A stretch of 64,000 nt of DNA from Heterohyrax brucei (Eukaryota; Chordata; Mammalia; Hyracoidea; Procaviidae), in the NCBI GenBank assembly GCA_028571685.1, contig CM053140.1:28067501-28131500 (forward strand), in the 5' to 3' direction. Every line of letters starts with the position of its first letter. Positions within the stretch are counted from its first letter, which is position 1. The position numbers and the translations under genes were made by a program. The notes beneath the pieces were generated by a model. That model worked only from the letters and a program-made list of their open reading frames with translations. It was not told the origin of the DNA and made no database searches. Of the stretch, positions 12,170 through 24,800 are shown piece after piece.

Positions 12170-12965
12170 GGCTGCTGAGAGTGCTTATATACAACCCAAA
12201 ACACTATGAGATCTGGTTCTTTGGCCTGGAGGTTTAGGGTCATGGTTTCGTGTTTCGTGGGATATGCTAGATAATTGACCTAATAACGTGTGCTTCCGTT
12301 GTACCCTCTGGTTTGTCATATAGTTCCTTGGATCTTAAAAGTTTGCAAGCAGCCATCCAGGGCATAACACTTGGTCTCTATTCACCTGGAACAACAGAGG
12401 AGGGAGAGTCAGGAACTGGAGGAGGATGTGGAATATGTGACTAACTGCCTCCATGAACAGCTGTCTCCTCTGCCACAGAACCAGAAGAACTGGGTAGTGC
12501 CCAGCTACCACTACTGAACATTTTAATCATAGCTTCTGTAGAAGAATCCAGATCACAAGGTGGAAAATGAACAGAATTTCAAATTGTCGTAGACTTCAAG
12601 CTTCCTGGAGCCATGAAGGCTGGATGAACTGAAACAGTTGCCCAGAGATAATCTTTTAAAACATAAATAAAATCCCCTGAAGTGTTCTTCAAAGCAGACA
12701 GTAGTTTGGGTTAACTAGCAAAAATGTCTACCTTGAGCACTCACTATCTCTGTGACAGCAGCACCTTAAAAGATTAGGTAGGGACCTTAGGAGACAGTGG
12801 GGTTTGTACTAATAAAGAATTCAGAATGAAGGGTACAAATGAATGAACAATGTTGAGAATGTAATCTCTGTCACTGAATTGTATATGTAGAAACAATTGA
12901 ATTGGTGTATGTTTTGCTGTACATATTCTCAACAAAATAAAATTAAACAATTGAATTAAAGTAAA
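12170..12965 (+). mobile_element. Afrotherian L1-type 3' UTR-like repeat
   Basis: Phrases such as 'cttaaaagtttgcaagcagc', 'ggtctctattcacctggaac' and 'accagaagaactgggtagtg' resemble the long 3' UTR of afrotherian L1 families. The segment ends with AATAAA-rich sequence. The assignment is tentative. Confidence 0.4.
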
Positions 12966-13104
12966 TTAATCAGAAAAAGAAAGAATCACAATATGTAGTC
13001 TTTTATGTCTGACTTCTCACATTGAGCATTGGTTTCACAATTCATCCACATTGTAGCCTGTATCAGAGCTTCGTTGTTTTTTATTGCTGAGTAATATTCC
13101 ATTA

Positions 13105-13300
13105 AGGAGCCTGGCTGCACAGTGGTTAAGAGCTTGGCTGCTAAGTGATAGGTTGGCACTTTGAGCCCACCAGCCCCTCTGCGAGTGTAAAATGTGGCAG
13201 TCTTCTTTTGTAAAGATGTACAGCCTTGGAAACCCAGTGAGGCTGTTCTTGTCTATCCTGTTGGATTGCTGTGAGTAGGAATCAGCTTGACTGCACTCAG
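13105..13300 (+). mobile_element. AfroSINE copy (first of a tandem pair)
   Basis: The sense SINE reads gcacagtggttaagagcttg at the head and gtgagtaggaatcagcttga at the tail. Confidence 0.8.
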
Positions 13301-13497
13301 GAGTCCTGGTGGTGCAAAGTTAAATGCTCAGCTGCTCAAGGAAAGGTTGGTGGTTTGAACCCCCCTACTCTGGTTCCGTGGAAGAAAGGCCTGGCCATCT
13401 GCTTCTGTAAAGATTATAACCTAGGAAACCCTATAAGGCAGATCTGCTCCATCAGATAGGTCACTGACCTGGGACTTCATGACACCTAACTTTAACC
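13301..13497 (+). mobile_element. AfroSINE copy (second of a tandem pair)
   Basis: The sense SINE reads gtcctggtggtgcaaagtta and gaagaaaggcctggccatct, the longer SINE variant with the 'ggaagaaaggcctgg' block that the first copy lacks. Confidence 0.8.
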
Positions 13498-14691
13498 ATA
13501 TTCCATGGTATGAATGGAGCACATTGTATTTGCACATCCATCTGTTGGTGGACACTTCGGTTGTGTCCATCTTTGGGCTGTTGTGAGTGGCCATCTGTGG
13601 TGTTTAAATCTGCTTGTGTTGGTTGTACTCCCTGTCTCCCCCAGGAAAGTCCCCCCTCTGTCCTTGTGTCCTCCATAGCCCAGCTTGCATGGAGACAGTA
13701 ATACTCAGGGAAGGCCCCAATAGGGATAGGAGCAAATGTACCCTGAAATGGGCACAGCACTGGGTCACAGCATGGAGCCATTTGAGTCTCTGCAGCATCC
13801 CCACTGTGGGTCAGATGCTGCGGCTGAGGCTGGTGTTGGGGAGTTGCCAGGCCAGAACAGCATTTCCAAGAGGTGTACCCCAAGTGGGTATGGTGAGTTT
13901 AGCATGTTCTGGTGAACCTCAGAAAATTCTGGAAGGAGAGGGGAAAAATGTGTTAATGTACTCAGTTTTCCCTGCCTCTACGGGAGGATGTAGCTTGTTT
14001 GGAACTCAAGAGAAACGTAGAAGATTTGCCTGCCTGAGCATGTGAAGGGGGTGCCCAGCCTTGGGAGCCCCACAGAGTGCTGGGCCCAGATGGAGTAGGT
14101 GGTGCCTATACTGATGTCGTAGAACCTACACCCGTATCTGTTGCAGCCTTGTCTCTGTGGGAAGCCTTGGGTGCGGATGTGGGCGTGGAGCCCCAGAAGG
14201 GAGGCAGTAATTTGGTATGTCAGTGGGGAACTCAGGCTTTTACAGGGGCAAGATCCCCTCACAGTGAAACTCTGGGTGATGTGACGTCATGTCACATACT
14301 TTGGAATCTGGTGACAGCAGGCCAGGTTCGGGAGGGAGAGGGTGGGTCCCTGTAGCATCTCCCTTCCCACTCCCCAGAATGAGTGTGAAGTTAGAGCAGG
14401 GTAATGGTGCTGATCTGCAGGGTGGGTGTGGGTGGGAGCCACATTGTTCCCTAGTTCTCTGGAATCCAATTTTTTGTGTGTGTGAATAAAGGAAGAAGAG
14501 TAATAGAAAGGCACTGTACTGGGCCAGGGCCACCCTCTGGGGCTCAGTGGCCACCTGTGTCTCAGTGTCATCCCAACCCACTCCCTGCTGCTCTCTTGTT
14601 GTCCTCTCCCCCTCACCAGACTTCAGCTTTCTCTAGGGGGCAGATGGCAGCGTCTAGCTTCAGGTTGGGAGGCATGTGTATGAATGTCTTG

Positions 14692-15425
14692 TGGCTGCTG
14701 TGACAAGTGACCACAGACCAGACTGCTGAAAGCACTGATGATTAATTTTTCATTGTTGTTGAGAATATGCACAGCAGAACATACATCCATTCCAGTTTCT
14801 CCGTGTGCATTTCAGTGACAGTGATTATGTCCCTGGGGTTGTGTAACCATTCTCACCCTCTTTTCTGAGTGTTTCCTCTCCCATTGGCATAGACTCACTG
14901 CCCCCTAAAGTTCCTATCTAATCTTGTAAGTTGCTGTCATCAGTTTGATCTCATATAAATAGTTCTTTAAAAGAGTGCAGTGCTCAAGGCAGATACTCAT
15001 TTTTAGATAAGCTGAACTATTACTTGGTTAACAGCAGAAACGTAACATCTCATGGTTCTTCTACCAGCAGTTGGGAATTAAGGTGTCACCAAGGGCTCTA
15101 GGGGCAGATCCTTCCTGTCTCTTCCAGCTTTTGGTGGGCCCTGGCTCGTCTAGGTTTGTGGCCCCATCACTCCAGTCTGTCTCCATCCTTTCACGGCTGT
15201 CTTTCTGTCGCTCTTTCCCCATGTATCCTCGTATAAGGATAGTAGTCAGTGGATTCAGGGCTTACCTTAATCGGGAGTGATCTCATCTTGAGATCTTTAA
15301 CTTGATCACATTTGCAGAGACCATGTTTCCAAAACAGGTCCTTATTCACAGGTTCCACGTTTACATGAACTTGTAGGGGGTACCATTCAGCTCAAAATAC
15401 TTCCCCATATCCCATGTTGTCTTGA
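14692..15425 (+). repeat. Old interspersed repeat, split by a LINE tail
   Basis: The segments 14692-14737 and about 15045-15425 together follow the common mammalian repeat that starts 'gctgtgacaagtgaccaca' and ends '..cttaacttgatcacatttgc'. A related copy lies at 43610-43945. I do not name its family. Confidence 0.45.
14738..15045 (-). mobile_element. LINE 3'-end fragment (antisense), afrotherian type
   Basis: T-rich at the start (taatttttcattgttgttga), with 'catttcagtgacagtgatta' and 'gttgctgtcatcagtttgat'. It interrupts the older repeat at 14692-15425. Confidence 0.5.
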
Positions 15426-17184
15426 TCCCAGGCTGAGACCCCTCCTGAAGGTCATAGATTCCTGGTGCATTGCTCATCTTTCCCTGGGCCTTGATCTTTG
15501 CTGTCACTGGGGGAGGGTCCTATCCCTGGCTGGGGGTGACTCAGGACTTGGACCATGTCAGCAGACACCACTCTCCCCCCCAGGCTCAGAGTCCAGCAGC
15601 CATGAGCAGTTTGACAGTGTCGTTGAAAGCTAAACAATGTCCCTTCTGACCTGATAACCCCTGTTCTGGAAAGTTCTCCCAGAGGAATCATCCAGAACAT
15701 AGATTTATGCACAGTGATGGTTGGAGGTGGGGATATGGGGCCAAGCCACACAGCCCCAACTTTCTAGAATGCTCTCAGGGAGCAAATTTGGCTACTGCCT
15801 TTCTGGGGATGTCTTCTCAAGGTTCAGCAGAGGCAGAGGTAGCCACAGTTCCACAAACACCACATAAGGAAAGCAAGTTTCTCCAGGGCTAGAGGGCAGC
15901 CAGATAACTAGGGTGCAGAAAGGCTGACACTGGCATTGGGAAAGGGGTGTCAGCAACTGGGCAACTAGGAGAAGGAAAAACTAGACCTGAATGATGCCAG
16001 GAACACAGGGTAACTTCCTAGAGGAGGGGAGGGTCACCACCATGGGTGGCCAGTCTGGAGGCCTCTAAATGTAGGCAGCTGAATCCCCTCCATTTAAGAA
16101 AGGTGACTTCTTGAAGGCTTCCTGTGTGCCAGCCCTAAATGCTTGTCATTCCTGGAGCAGAGACAACAGTAGCCCCAGAAAACACCTACATAGTGTTCTG
16201 ACAGAGAAAGGTTCTATGGGATGTGGGAGCAGAGAGCACCTGAACTGATGGTCAGCAGAGACCACTGGGGGGGGATACTTCGGTGGGGCCAGAGCTAAGG
16301 GGGGCTACTGGTAGCACAGGGCTTTGTGAGGTCTGAGGTCAGAGAGGGGACCCCCCGGCATGCTGCCCTGTGGACTCTGAGGAGGGTAGTGGGTAGTAGG
16401 TAGTGGGAGCTAGTTCTAAGGCTAGCAGGTCTCAGGGTTAAAAAGAAAGCTGACTTCTCAGTTCTAGTGGGCTTCCTGAGAGGGCCCTAGCCAGGGCAGG
16501 AGGCACAGGGGGCGGATGCTGCCACGATAGGGTGGCAGGCTGAGCCAGGTGGGAGGCTGGGCACAGCAGAAGTAGGGGCCGGATGGCAGGTGAGGAAATA
16601 ATGTTTACCTGCCGCGTGGCGTCTGGGCTCCTCGTGTGGGTTGACTCAAGTTTCCCAAAAGGGTAGGCATTTGGGGTGAATGCGGACCCTAAGAGTGGAC
16701 AGTCAGGGAGGGTGATAGGGTCTTGCAGGTTCTGGGTGAAGGCAGGCAGGAGGGAGTCTGGCAGAGGAGGACACAGGCCAGCTGTGGCTCTGAGGGTCCG
16801 GTGAGACTTCCACAAGTTGGAGAGCCTGAGAAAGTGAGGAGAAGGGGGCAAAGCTGGGCCAGCCCAGCAGGCAGGCAGCATGGGGCTTGGTAGGCAGCTC
16901 TGATCCAGACAGAGATGACACAGGCAGTGGGGGCCTGACTCAAGGGAAGCAGAGTTCCCCCCTAAAGCAGAGAGCTGTGGGGAAGGTGCTGGAGCTGTGG
17001 CTCTGCATGCGGCCGGCTCTGCGATGGCTCCGCTCCTGAATCTGCACCTCTTCTATGTCTGAGCCAAGCCTCTTGGACGCTGCGGCTGCTTCCAGGTTCC
17101 GCTGAATTCCACACGGTTCTCTTCGCAGCCAAGTTAGCTGATGAGCCTGGGAACCAAGTTTAAACAAAGGTTAAAAAATTCTTT

Positions 17185-17395
17185 GCTTAGTGAAAAAGAC
17201 AGGAGAGCGACAGAGACAGAGAGATATAGAGACGGAAAGACGGAGAGAGATAGAGAGAAAAATACAGAGACAAAATAGAGACCAAGAGATCAAGAGAGAA
17301 AAATAGAGACAGAGGCAGAGATAGAAATACAGAGACAGAAATAGAAATAGAGATCAAGAGAGACACACAAAGAAAAACAGAAAGACAGAGAGACT
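17185..17395 (+). repeat. GA-rich purine tract
   Basis: About 210 nt are nearly all purine on the plus strand, with recurring 'agagacaga' and 'agagatagag' phrases. Confidence 0.85.
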
Positions 17396-17399
17396 TCTG

Positions 17400-17512
17400 T
17401 AGCCAGTGCAGGAGCCTGGAGGATAACCCAGACCTCTGTCACTGGGTGATGTCGGCCAAGCATGTTGTCCCTCTGTGCCTCAGTTTCCCTGTCTGTAAGG
17501 TGGGATGAAGCT
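17400..17512 (+). repeat. MIR-like fragment
   Basis: The segment 'gtgcctcagtttccctgtct' with 'gtaaggtgggatgaag' follows the MIR core. Confidence 0.55.
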
Positions 17513-18039
17513 GTGTCTTCCTCGTCTCGGATGCTGGATACTCAGCTGGCTGCAGGGCCAGGCCTTCTTGCAGGCTGGGCCCCTTGTGAGCCAGCTGTGG
17601 ACGCACTCACCCCCTGGGGCCCCGCACATCCTGGCCTCGTGTCTTCGCGTCTGCGCTGAGCGCCACCACCATCAAAGAGAACGAAACGTGCTCTGCACGG
17701 ATACTCCACTCCCTGAACCCCAAAACTTGGCAGTGGTGGTGGTGGGCCTGATTAAAGGCATTCCGGCGCACGGCGTGTTTGTATGTTTGTGCTGTGTTTA
17801 CACGCTCCAGGCCAGCGCCGGGCAGCTGTGCAGTGTCTTGGACAACTCAGCTGGAGCCCTTGTGGCGGGGACGCCCGCAGCACCCCCGTCCACTCACTCT
17901 CTCCGTGTCAAGGGGCTCCACTGTGCTGGGCGTGGCCAGAAGTCAGCCGGGGGGCCCCCACCATGGAGCCTGCAGACATCTTGGGGGCCAGGGGTGGGGA
18001 GAAACAAGGCAGCAACACAATTACCAACAAAAATCAGCT

Positions 18040-19340
18040 CAAACGTCAGTGTAGGAGCCAAAACTGTAAAACTGTTAGAAGAAAACATGGGGGCAAAGCT
18101 TCAGGACCTTGGATGTGGCCATGGATTCTTAGATATGATACCAAAGCACGAATAGCAATAGAAAAATAAATAAATTGGACTTCATAGTTGAAAATCATGC
18201 ATCAAAGGACACTATCCAGAAAGGGAAGCAGGAGCCCACAGGATAGGAAAAATGTGTGGGGACCTGATAAAGATCTGGGATCTAGAACATATAAAGAATG
18301 TGTACAACTCATAACAAAAAGACAACCCAAGTAAAACATGGGCAAAGGATGAGAGAGGATGCTCAGATAGCCAACAAGCTCATGAAAAGATGCCGGGTGT
18401 TGTTAGTAACAGGGAAATGCAAATCAAAACCACAATGAGATACCACTTCACCCCCTCTAGGATGGCTGCTATCAGAAAAATGGAAAACATCAACTGCTGG
18501 CAAGGATGCACAGAGATTGGAACCGTCATCCATTGTTGGTGGGAATGTCAAATGGTGCAGCCGCTGTGGAAAACAGTCTGGCAGTTCCTCAAAAAGTTAA
18601 ACATAGAATTACCATGTGACCCAGCAATTCAACTCCTAGGTATATACCCAAGAGAAATGAAAACATATGTCCACACAAAAATGTGTACACAAAGGTTCAT
18701 AGCAGCATTTTTCACAATAACCAAAATGTGGAAACAACCCAAATGTCCATCAGTGGATGAATGGATAAACACAATGTGATTCATTCCTACAAGGGAATGT
18801 TAGCCAGTTGCCATCAAGTTGACTGTGACTCACAACGACCCCTTGTGTGTCAGAGTCAGAGTAGAACAGTGCTTCATAGGATTTTTAATAGCTGATTTTG
18901 GGAAAGCTGATCAACAGACCTTTTTTCCCAGGTGCCTCTCGGTGGGCTTAAACTTCCAATAGTTTGGTTATCCGCTGAGCACATTAACTATTTGTGTGAC
19001 CCAGGGACCCCTATTCAACCATAAAAAAGGAATGAAGTTCTAATATACACTATATATGGGTGAACCTTGAAAATGCCATCCTCAGTGCAAAGACAAGACG
19101 TACAGGACTACATAGCATAGGATCCCATTTATATGAAATGGCAGAAAGTAGATCAGTGGTTGCCAGGGGTGCATGGGGCAAGGTCCAGGAGTGGCCACTG
19201 CAAGTGTCCAGGTGTCCTCTCCCAGTAGGATTGTGGACAGTGCTTGCTTCTTGCAGCATTGGTGTGTGACAGCATACACTTGGTAATGCCCACCAGGGAT
19301 GCTCCTATGAGCCCTTGTGCCTGAGATTTTTACTGGAGTT
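18040..19340 (+). mobile_element. L1 ORF2 3' end and 3' UTR, with a SINE insertion
   Basis: Positions 18411-18777 read in one frame as the ORF2 C-terminus (REMQIKTTMRYHFTPSRMAA, HCWWECQMVQPLWKTVWQFL, KQPKCPSVDEWINTM). The L1 then continues past the inserted SINE ('caaccataaaaaaggaatga' at 19016) to 'ggttgccaggggtgcatggg'. It is a 5'-truncated, dead copy. Confidence 0.88.
18795..19012 (-). mobile_element. AfroSINE copy within the L1
   Basis: Antisense SINE: gttgccatcaagttgactgt, cacaacgacccc, tgggcttaaacttccaat and a head at 18985-19010. Confidence 0.75.
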
Positions 19341-19599
19341 TAGTCACAATGGGAATGACTGACCACCCAGATGGCTGACTTCAGTCTCTAGCTCCTCTCC
19401 AGAGGCTGATTCCACGTGTCCCAGGAACCCCACCTTGAATTCAACTGTCGGTATAGACCACCTAGGGTGGCCCAGGGCCCAGGTAATCACTCACTCTTTT
19501 CAGGCAGGACCTTCCAGGGACTCAGAGGCCACCTTCCAGGAGCAAGCCAAGAGGAAGACCTCTCTTTGGGCAAGATTAACCCTTTTCTGTTCAGCTGCA

Positions 19600-19690
19600 A
19601 ACTCTTATTGTTGGATGCCAATGAGTCAGGTATGACTCAGAAACCACATTTGACAGAATAGAACTGTCCTATAGGGTTTTCCATTAAAAA
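19600..19690 (-). mobile_element. AfroSINE fragment
   Basis: Antisense fragment with attgttggatgccaatgagt and gaatagaactgtcctatagg. Confidence 0.5.
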
Positions 19691-20145
19691 GTAAAGATGT
19701 CACTTTGAGAACCAAGATGTGTCTGACCCGAGCCATGATATTTCAATCACCTCATGATGCGTGTAGAAACTGAACAGTGAATAAGAAAGGCCAGAGAAGC
19801 AATGATGCCTTTAAGTTGTGGCATTGACGAGGAATATTGAATATACCATGGACTGCCAGAAGAACGAACAGATTTTGTCCTGGAAGAAGTGCAGCCAGGA
19901 TGCTCCTTGGACGTGAGAATGGTGAGATTTTTGTCTCGTGTATTTGGGACGTGCAATCAAGAGGGTCCAATCCCTGTAGAAGAACATCATGCATAGTCAA
20001 GTACAGTGTCAGTGAAAAAGACTCTTGAGAAGGTAGACTGACATGGGCTGCACCAGTGGGCTCGGATAGCCATTGTGGGGATGGAGCAGGACTGGGCAGT
20101 TGTACACAGAGTTGAAACAAACTTTTTGGCACCTAAAAGCAACCC
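19688..20145 (+). mobile_element. RTE/BovB-type LINE 3' end (sense)
   Basis: The sense strand follows the RTE 3' end: 'gaatattgaatataccatgg', 'actgccagaagaacgaacag', 'gaacatcatgc', then 'ggactgggcagttgt' and 'ggcacctaaaagcaac'. Frames are broken. Confidence 0.75.
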
Positions 20146-20162
20146 AACATTCATTTGCCTGT

Positions 20163-20282
20163 AGCTTCACAGGAGCAGATTGCCAGGTATTTTCCCCTGT
20201 AGAGTTGCTGGTTGGGTCTAAGCCAGCATCCTCCAGTTAGCAGCAGAGTGCTTAACCACTGTGTCCACGAGGCTCCTCGCAG
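20163..20282 (-). mobile_element. AfroSINE 5'-part fragment
   Basis: Antisense: gagcagattgccaggtattt, gtctaagccagcatcctcca, agttagcagcagagtgctta. Confidence 0.6.
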
Positions 20283-21773
20283 TTCCTCCTGCAACCCCCC
20301 AGAAGAAGAGCAGTGTTCCCACAAGGTTTCCCCTCCAGAGCTGAGGGCTGTGTCCCAAAGGCAGAAAATCCTCCAGCCAAGTGGACAGGTCTGGGGGCCA
20401 TCACGGTGCGGGGAGGGACAGGTGGGCCAGTCTTAACACGTGAGTGGGGAGTAGATAGGAAAGGCAGTCCTGAGGGTCCTGATGCCCCCTTTTTGTCTGT
20501 CTTGTCTGCACACCCTGCTTCCTCTGGCTTGGACAGGTTTGCTCAGGAAGTGGTACTGAGACCACCTTGCCTGTGTGGGCCTGGGAGCTGGCAGCTAAGC
20601 CATCATGAAAGTGTAGGGGAGGCCATCATGTTTGATTCACCACAGAAGGGGAGACAGCCCAGGAGCCAGCACAAAGAGGGGACGTGGGAGACATAGAAGG
20701 GTTGGGGGCCAGCCTAGGCTGGGGGCTGTGTGTCCAGCACGTCCGCACTTCTGGGGTGGGGGAGACCCTAGCAGGTGGTTGCAGTGGGCGTCTTGTGGGC
20801 AGGGTCCGCCCAGCACAAACCTCAGGCAGCCCTGTGAGAAGTCTCACTGAGTCAGTGAAGGAGCAGGCCCAAGCTCTCTCTGGCTCAGCCGCTGCTGCAA
20901 CCGCAGGAAACAGCTGTTTACCTGCATGAGGTGCTTGCCCGGGCAGTCAGCCAGTTCCAGCTTTGCTTTCCCTTGTCCCTGAGGCCCCCCAGGCAGTAGG
21001 GAACGGCCTTGGGGGAAGGGGGGCCTGGCCTGGCGGCCGCAGGCAACATCTCCAGAAGCTATTTGCAAGGGAGGCGGATGGCCTTGTTGACGTACACAGT
21101 GTCGCACCTAGCAACCCACTTGGCCACTAGCACGAGGCCACCACAGCTGGCCAGCCCTCCACTACCTGAGTGCCCAACCTGATGGCAGCATTGATTGTGG
21201 GTCATGCCTCTATCTTGCCCATCCTTCTCTGAGGAATGGGAGCCCACCAGGAGGCTATGGGCTCTTAGTCTGAGCTGTATCCCAGCAGGCCTGCTCTGTG
21301 GGACTGGGTGGCCCAGCACCTCAGGTGAATGCTGGCAGTGCTGGTGGTTCACACAGGAGACTGGGGAGCCCTAGCACCCAGCCACAGTCTGAGAGGTGGT
21401 CTGTGTGAGTAACTTTTGGGGTTACACAGCTTGTACCCTGAAAGTTAGATTTCTCCCTCCTTACTGGCCACTGGCCTGATCCGGGTGTTCGATCGTAGCC
21501 CCTAGCAGCCATGAGAACCATTCCCTTATCCAGGCCCCACCCAGTCTTATGCTCACTTACAAATGCTGAGTCAGCTGGGAGAGAAGCCATTCCCTCATGC
21601 TCAGGCCTGGGCACCCCAAGTTTCTGGGGACACCTTTTCTTGGTCCAGAGACAGCTAGTGTCTTTGAGGAACTGTGTGCTAGGGTCTTCACCCCCCAGAT
21701 CGCATGGCCCTGTCTTATCATGAACACAGGGCGGGATCCTCCAGACCCCTTACTGCCGGCTGCTTTCTTGCAG

Positions 21774-21890
21774 CTCCAGCTCCAGAAATCACAGTACCTA
21801 CAGCTGGGACCGAGTCGTGGCCAGTACTATGGCGGATCCCTGCCCAACGTCAACCAGATCGGCAGTGGCAGCATGGACTTGCCGTTCCAG
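21774..21890 (+). CDS. CRTC1: CRTC1 exon 2
   Basis: The exon has 117 nt, phase 0 at both ends, with acceptor ttcttgcag and donor gtgagc. It encodes 39 residues starting [12 protein letters not shown] and ending MDLPFQ, the end of the CREB-binding domain and the start of the Ser-rich central part. One difference from human that I can see is Ser for Thr in the GSGSMDLP stretch. Confidence 0.97.
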
Positions 21891-24800
21891 GTGAGCCCCC
21901 GCTACCGTATGCCCTCCACCCCCCACGCCAGCCAGAGAGCGAGGCTGATGGATGCGCAGACAGCCAAGGTCACTCGACGATTGCTGCCCTGCCCCCGCCC
22001 CCAGAGGAAGCCCCCCTCCCCCCATGCTCCTCCTGTCAGCAGGCCCTGGGCTTGGACGCCAAGTTTAGCAGCCGCTCCACCTGCTGGGCGGTGGAAGGGG
22101 GGCTGCTGGGCTTGGCTGGGTCTCGCCTGGCTAATCCACATGCCTGGGGACCCGAGGGGGAGCCCCAGCTCCTGACCCCACTTCTCTGCCACGTTTCCTG
22201 GCTGGGGCCCATGGGGTGCTGCCTCGAGTACAACCTCACAGCACAGTCTTGCTGCTTTCACCATAAAGGAGGAGCGTGGGGGCCAACTCTGGATCCCGAC
22301 TGCAGATGTGATGGGGGATGGAACAGACCCCTGAGTCAGGGCCGCTCCCTCAGCCAGGGTCTGAGCTCTGCAGGGACAGCCCACAGATGGCCACTTACCT
22401 TCCCCTGATGCGGGCGAACAGTCCAGACCACCACACGTCTGTATGTTCACCGTCCAGGCCAATAGGCAGGGGCGGCAGCTGGATGGGAACTCTGTCTTCC
22501 CGGAAGGATTTCCCTGGCCCCAGCTTACCACCTAGCTCACTCACATACTGGGGGCCCTGACCAGTCCAGAGTCCACTGGGCTCAGGCCTCACTGCTCCTG
22601 CTGGGTGACCCAATTTTCTTGCCTAGGTAACAAAGGGACTCCTGCACGACTGGTGTGGGGGCTTGGAGCTGTTGCTCTCCACAAAGACCCTTCTCTGGGA
22701 TCTGATTTCTCCCTTCTTGTGCTCACCCATTTCTCCTGGCCCCTCTGCTCTGGAGGAGAGACCTTCTTTCTGTACTGCCTCTCCCACTGGCCTGTGCAAG
22801 GGCTGTGCTGAGAGCCCAGGGTGCGGGGCTGCGAGGTCAGGTCTCTGAGGGTCTCGGTTCTTTACACTTGCAGCCTGGTAGATTTCAGGGAGAGGCCCAC
22901 GTACGTGATGGGTCTCTTTGGTAATGAAGTCCCCGCCCAGACTTGCCTCCAAGTGTGTTCTCATGGCCTCACCAGAACCTTCCCATTCAGTAAACAGACA
23001 GGCACTCATCGGTCGCTCATCCCAGTCTTGGGAGGCTCATAAGGTCAAGGGATCCCCACCATCCTCTGGGACTCTTGAAGTCTGTCCCCATCTGTGTCCA
23101 TGTGGACAAGACTGCTGCTTTCTGAGCGCATGTAGCCTACTGCATGGGAACTCCCCAGAAACACATGAGTGTCTGTGTCCTTCAGTCTCGTCCTGTGATG
23201 GGACCTAGTTAGCTGGGAGCCCAGCTTTACCCAGACTCAGTTCCAAATGTCCTTGCAGTTGTGTGGTCCTGTTTGCTTTCTGTGCCTTGATGTGATGTCC
23301 TGGATGCAGAGGAGATCTCTGAGCTGGGGAGGGGGAGTTAGGAGTACTGGGCAGCAGGGAACATCAGCCCTGAGGATGAGGTGCAGAGGAGGGGAGCCCA
23401 AACTCTGCTGCCTGCTTTCTGGAAGGGGAGAGGAAGGTCCGTGTCAGAGTAGCTCTTTTGGCTGGCTTCTGGAAGCAGGCACAGGGGCTTGGGGCCAGAT
23501 GGCCAATAGGGGAAGCAGCCTGTCAAGGCTGGCTAAAGCCGCTACACTCTCCACCCCAGACAGATGGCCTTGGCCCCAGTGCCAGGTGGCAGAGGACTGG
23601 GAAGGAACAAGGCCTAGAGGTGGGAATATGCCCCACCCGCAATGGGCCTGGGTTCTGGGAGGCAGACACTTGGCCGTGTGGTACCGGATGAACAGGTGTG
23701 TTGGGGGTGGTGCTGGAGAGAGCATGTCTCCATCAGGACTGGCCCTGAGCTTGGCGCAGAGCCTCCTGAGATTGTGCACAGCCAGCTGGACCCTGGAGGC
23801 ATCTTGGGATTCCGCAGCCCCTCTTGGCAGCACCTCCAGGGATGACGTGGGGAGAGGATGCTGCGGGTGGGAAGGGAGCTGCCTGCACCTGGTGTGGGGG
23901 AGGGGGCCCGCTGCACCTTGCACCAGCACTGACCCTGAGTTTGTGCCGCCAGGCCCCAGCATGTGCCCATCCTATGCTGGCCCTGCTCAGCCTCTCACCC
24001 ACCCCTCCTGAAGCACCAGAGAACAGAGGGATCTGGGGAGGAGCAAGGGAGCTGACCTGGGCTGTACAGTGGGGCAGGGGTGTTGCAGGGTCCCCCAAGG
24101 GCCAGGGTTCTGGCAGAGGATGGACATGGAAACCCTCAGACATGTACATGGGGTTGGGAGAGCACCTACCTCTCCTCCAGCTGGTAACTAGTGTTTTGTT
24201 TGTCTCTCCCCTCCTCCCCCTGCCCCACCTTCCCTTCAGACCCCCTTTCAGTCCTCTGGCCTGGACACCAGCCGGACGACCCGGCACCATGGGCTGGTGG
24301 ACAGAGTGTGCCGGGAGCGCGGCCGGCTCGGCTCCCCACACCGCCGGCCCCTGTCAGTGGACAAGCATGGGAGGCAGATATCCTTTCTAGTAAAATGGGT
24401 AGAGGTGGGCCAAGGCCTGGGGGTGACCCGCAGGCACAGGGTGGGGGAGCATAAGAAGGCAGGGGCACCCTGCTCTATAGGCAACTAGGAGGGTTTCCCA
24501 GAGGAGCTGGTGCAGTAACCCCCGAGGAATCTTGGTCCAGACTTGGAGGGTAAGGCAGGAGTCAAGGGGGTCATAGAAGTGGGAGTTAGGGCAGATGAGG
24601 CCACACAGGTTGCAGACCGCTTTCTGGGGAGGGGACCTTAGAAGTCTCTTAAGCAGACCCCTCAGACAGGCTGATGTAATGGGCAGCCGTGGGACTTGAG
24701 TACATCCCAGAGGGATTGGAAAGAGGTTCTCATGAGCAAGATCTCACCCTGCACCGTGGCTGCTGGGCCCTCCCTGACTCCCCCACCATTAGCAGAATTG

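Larger units (their letters stand above)
12970..13600 (-). mobile_element. L1 3'-end fragment (antisense), split by two SINEs
   Basis: The antisense L1 'gctgagtaatattccatt' stops at 13103 and resumes as 'catattccatggtatgaatg' at 13497, then 'ccatctgttggtggacactt'. Confidence 0.75.
1..21773 (+). other. CRTC1: CRTC1 intron 1 (3' part)
   Basis: This stretch precedes the acceptor of the first visible CRTC1 exon and contains no exon that I recognise. In human the first CRTC1 intron is tens of kilobases long, so I infer that the whole stretch is intron. It is the equivalent of the intron broken in the human t(11;19) CRTC1-MAML2 fusion (known for human). Positions 1-2860, 5040-6980 and 15430-17180 look like single-copy sequence with no recognisable gene; much of the rest is L1, RTE and SINE DNA listed separately. 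Confidence 0.85.

Noticed and set aside
18390-18779. A 129-codon open frame looking like a conserved protein
   Set aside because: It is the C-terminal part of L1 ORF2 in a 5'-truncated L1 copy, not a host gene.
21704-22408. A 234-codon frame over CRTC1 exon 2
   Set aside because: It is out of frame with the conserved LQLQKSQ reading and runs through the intron.
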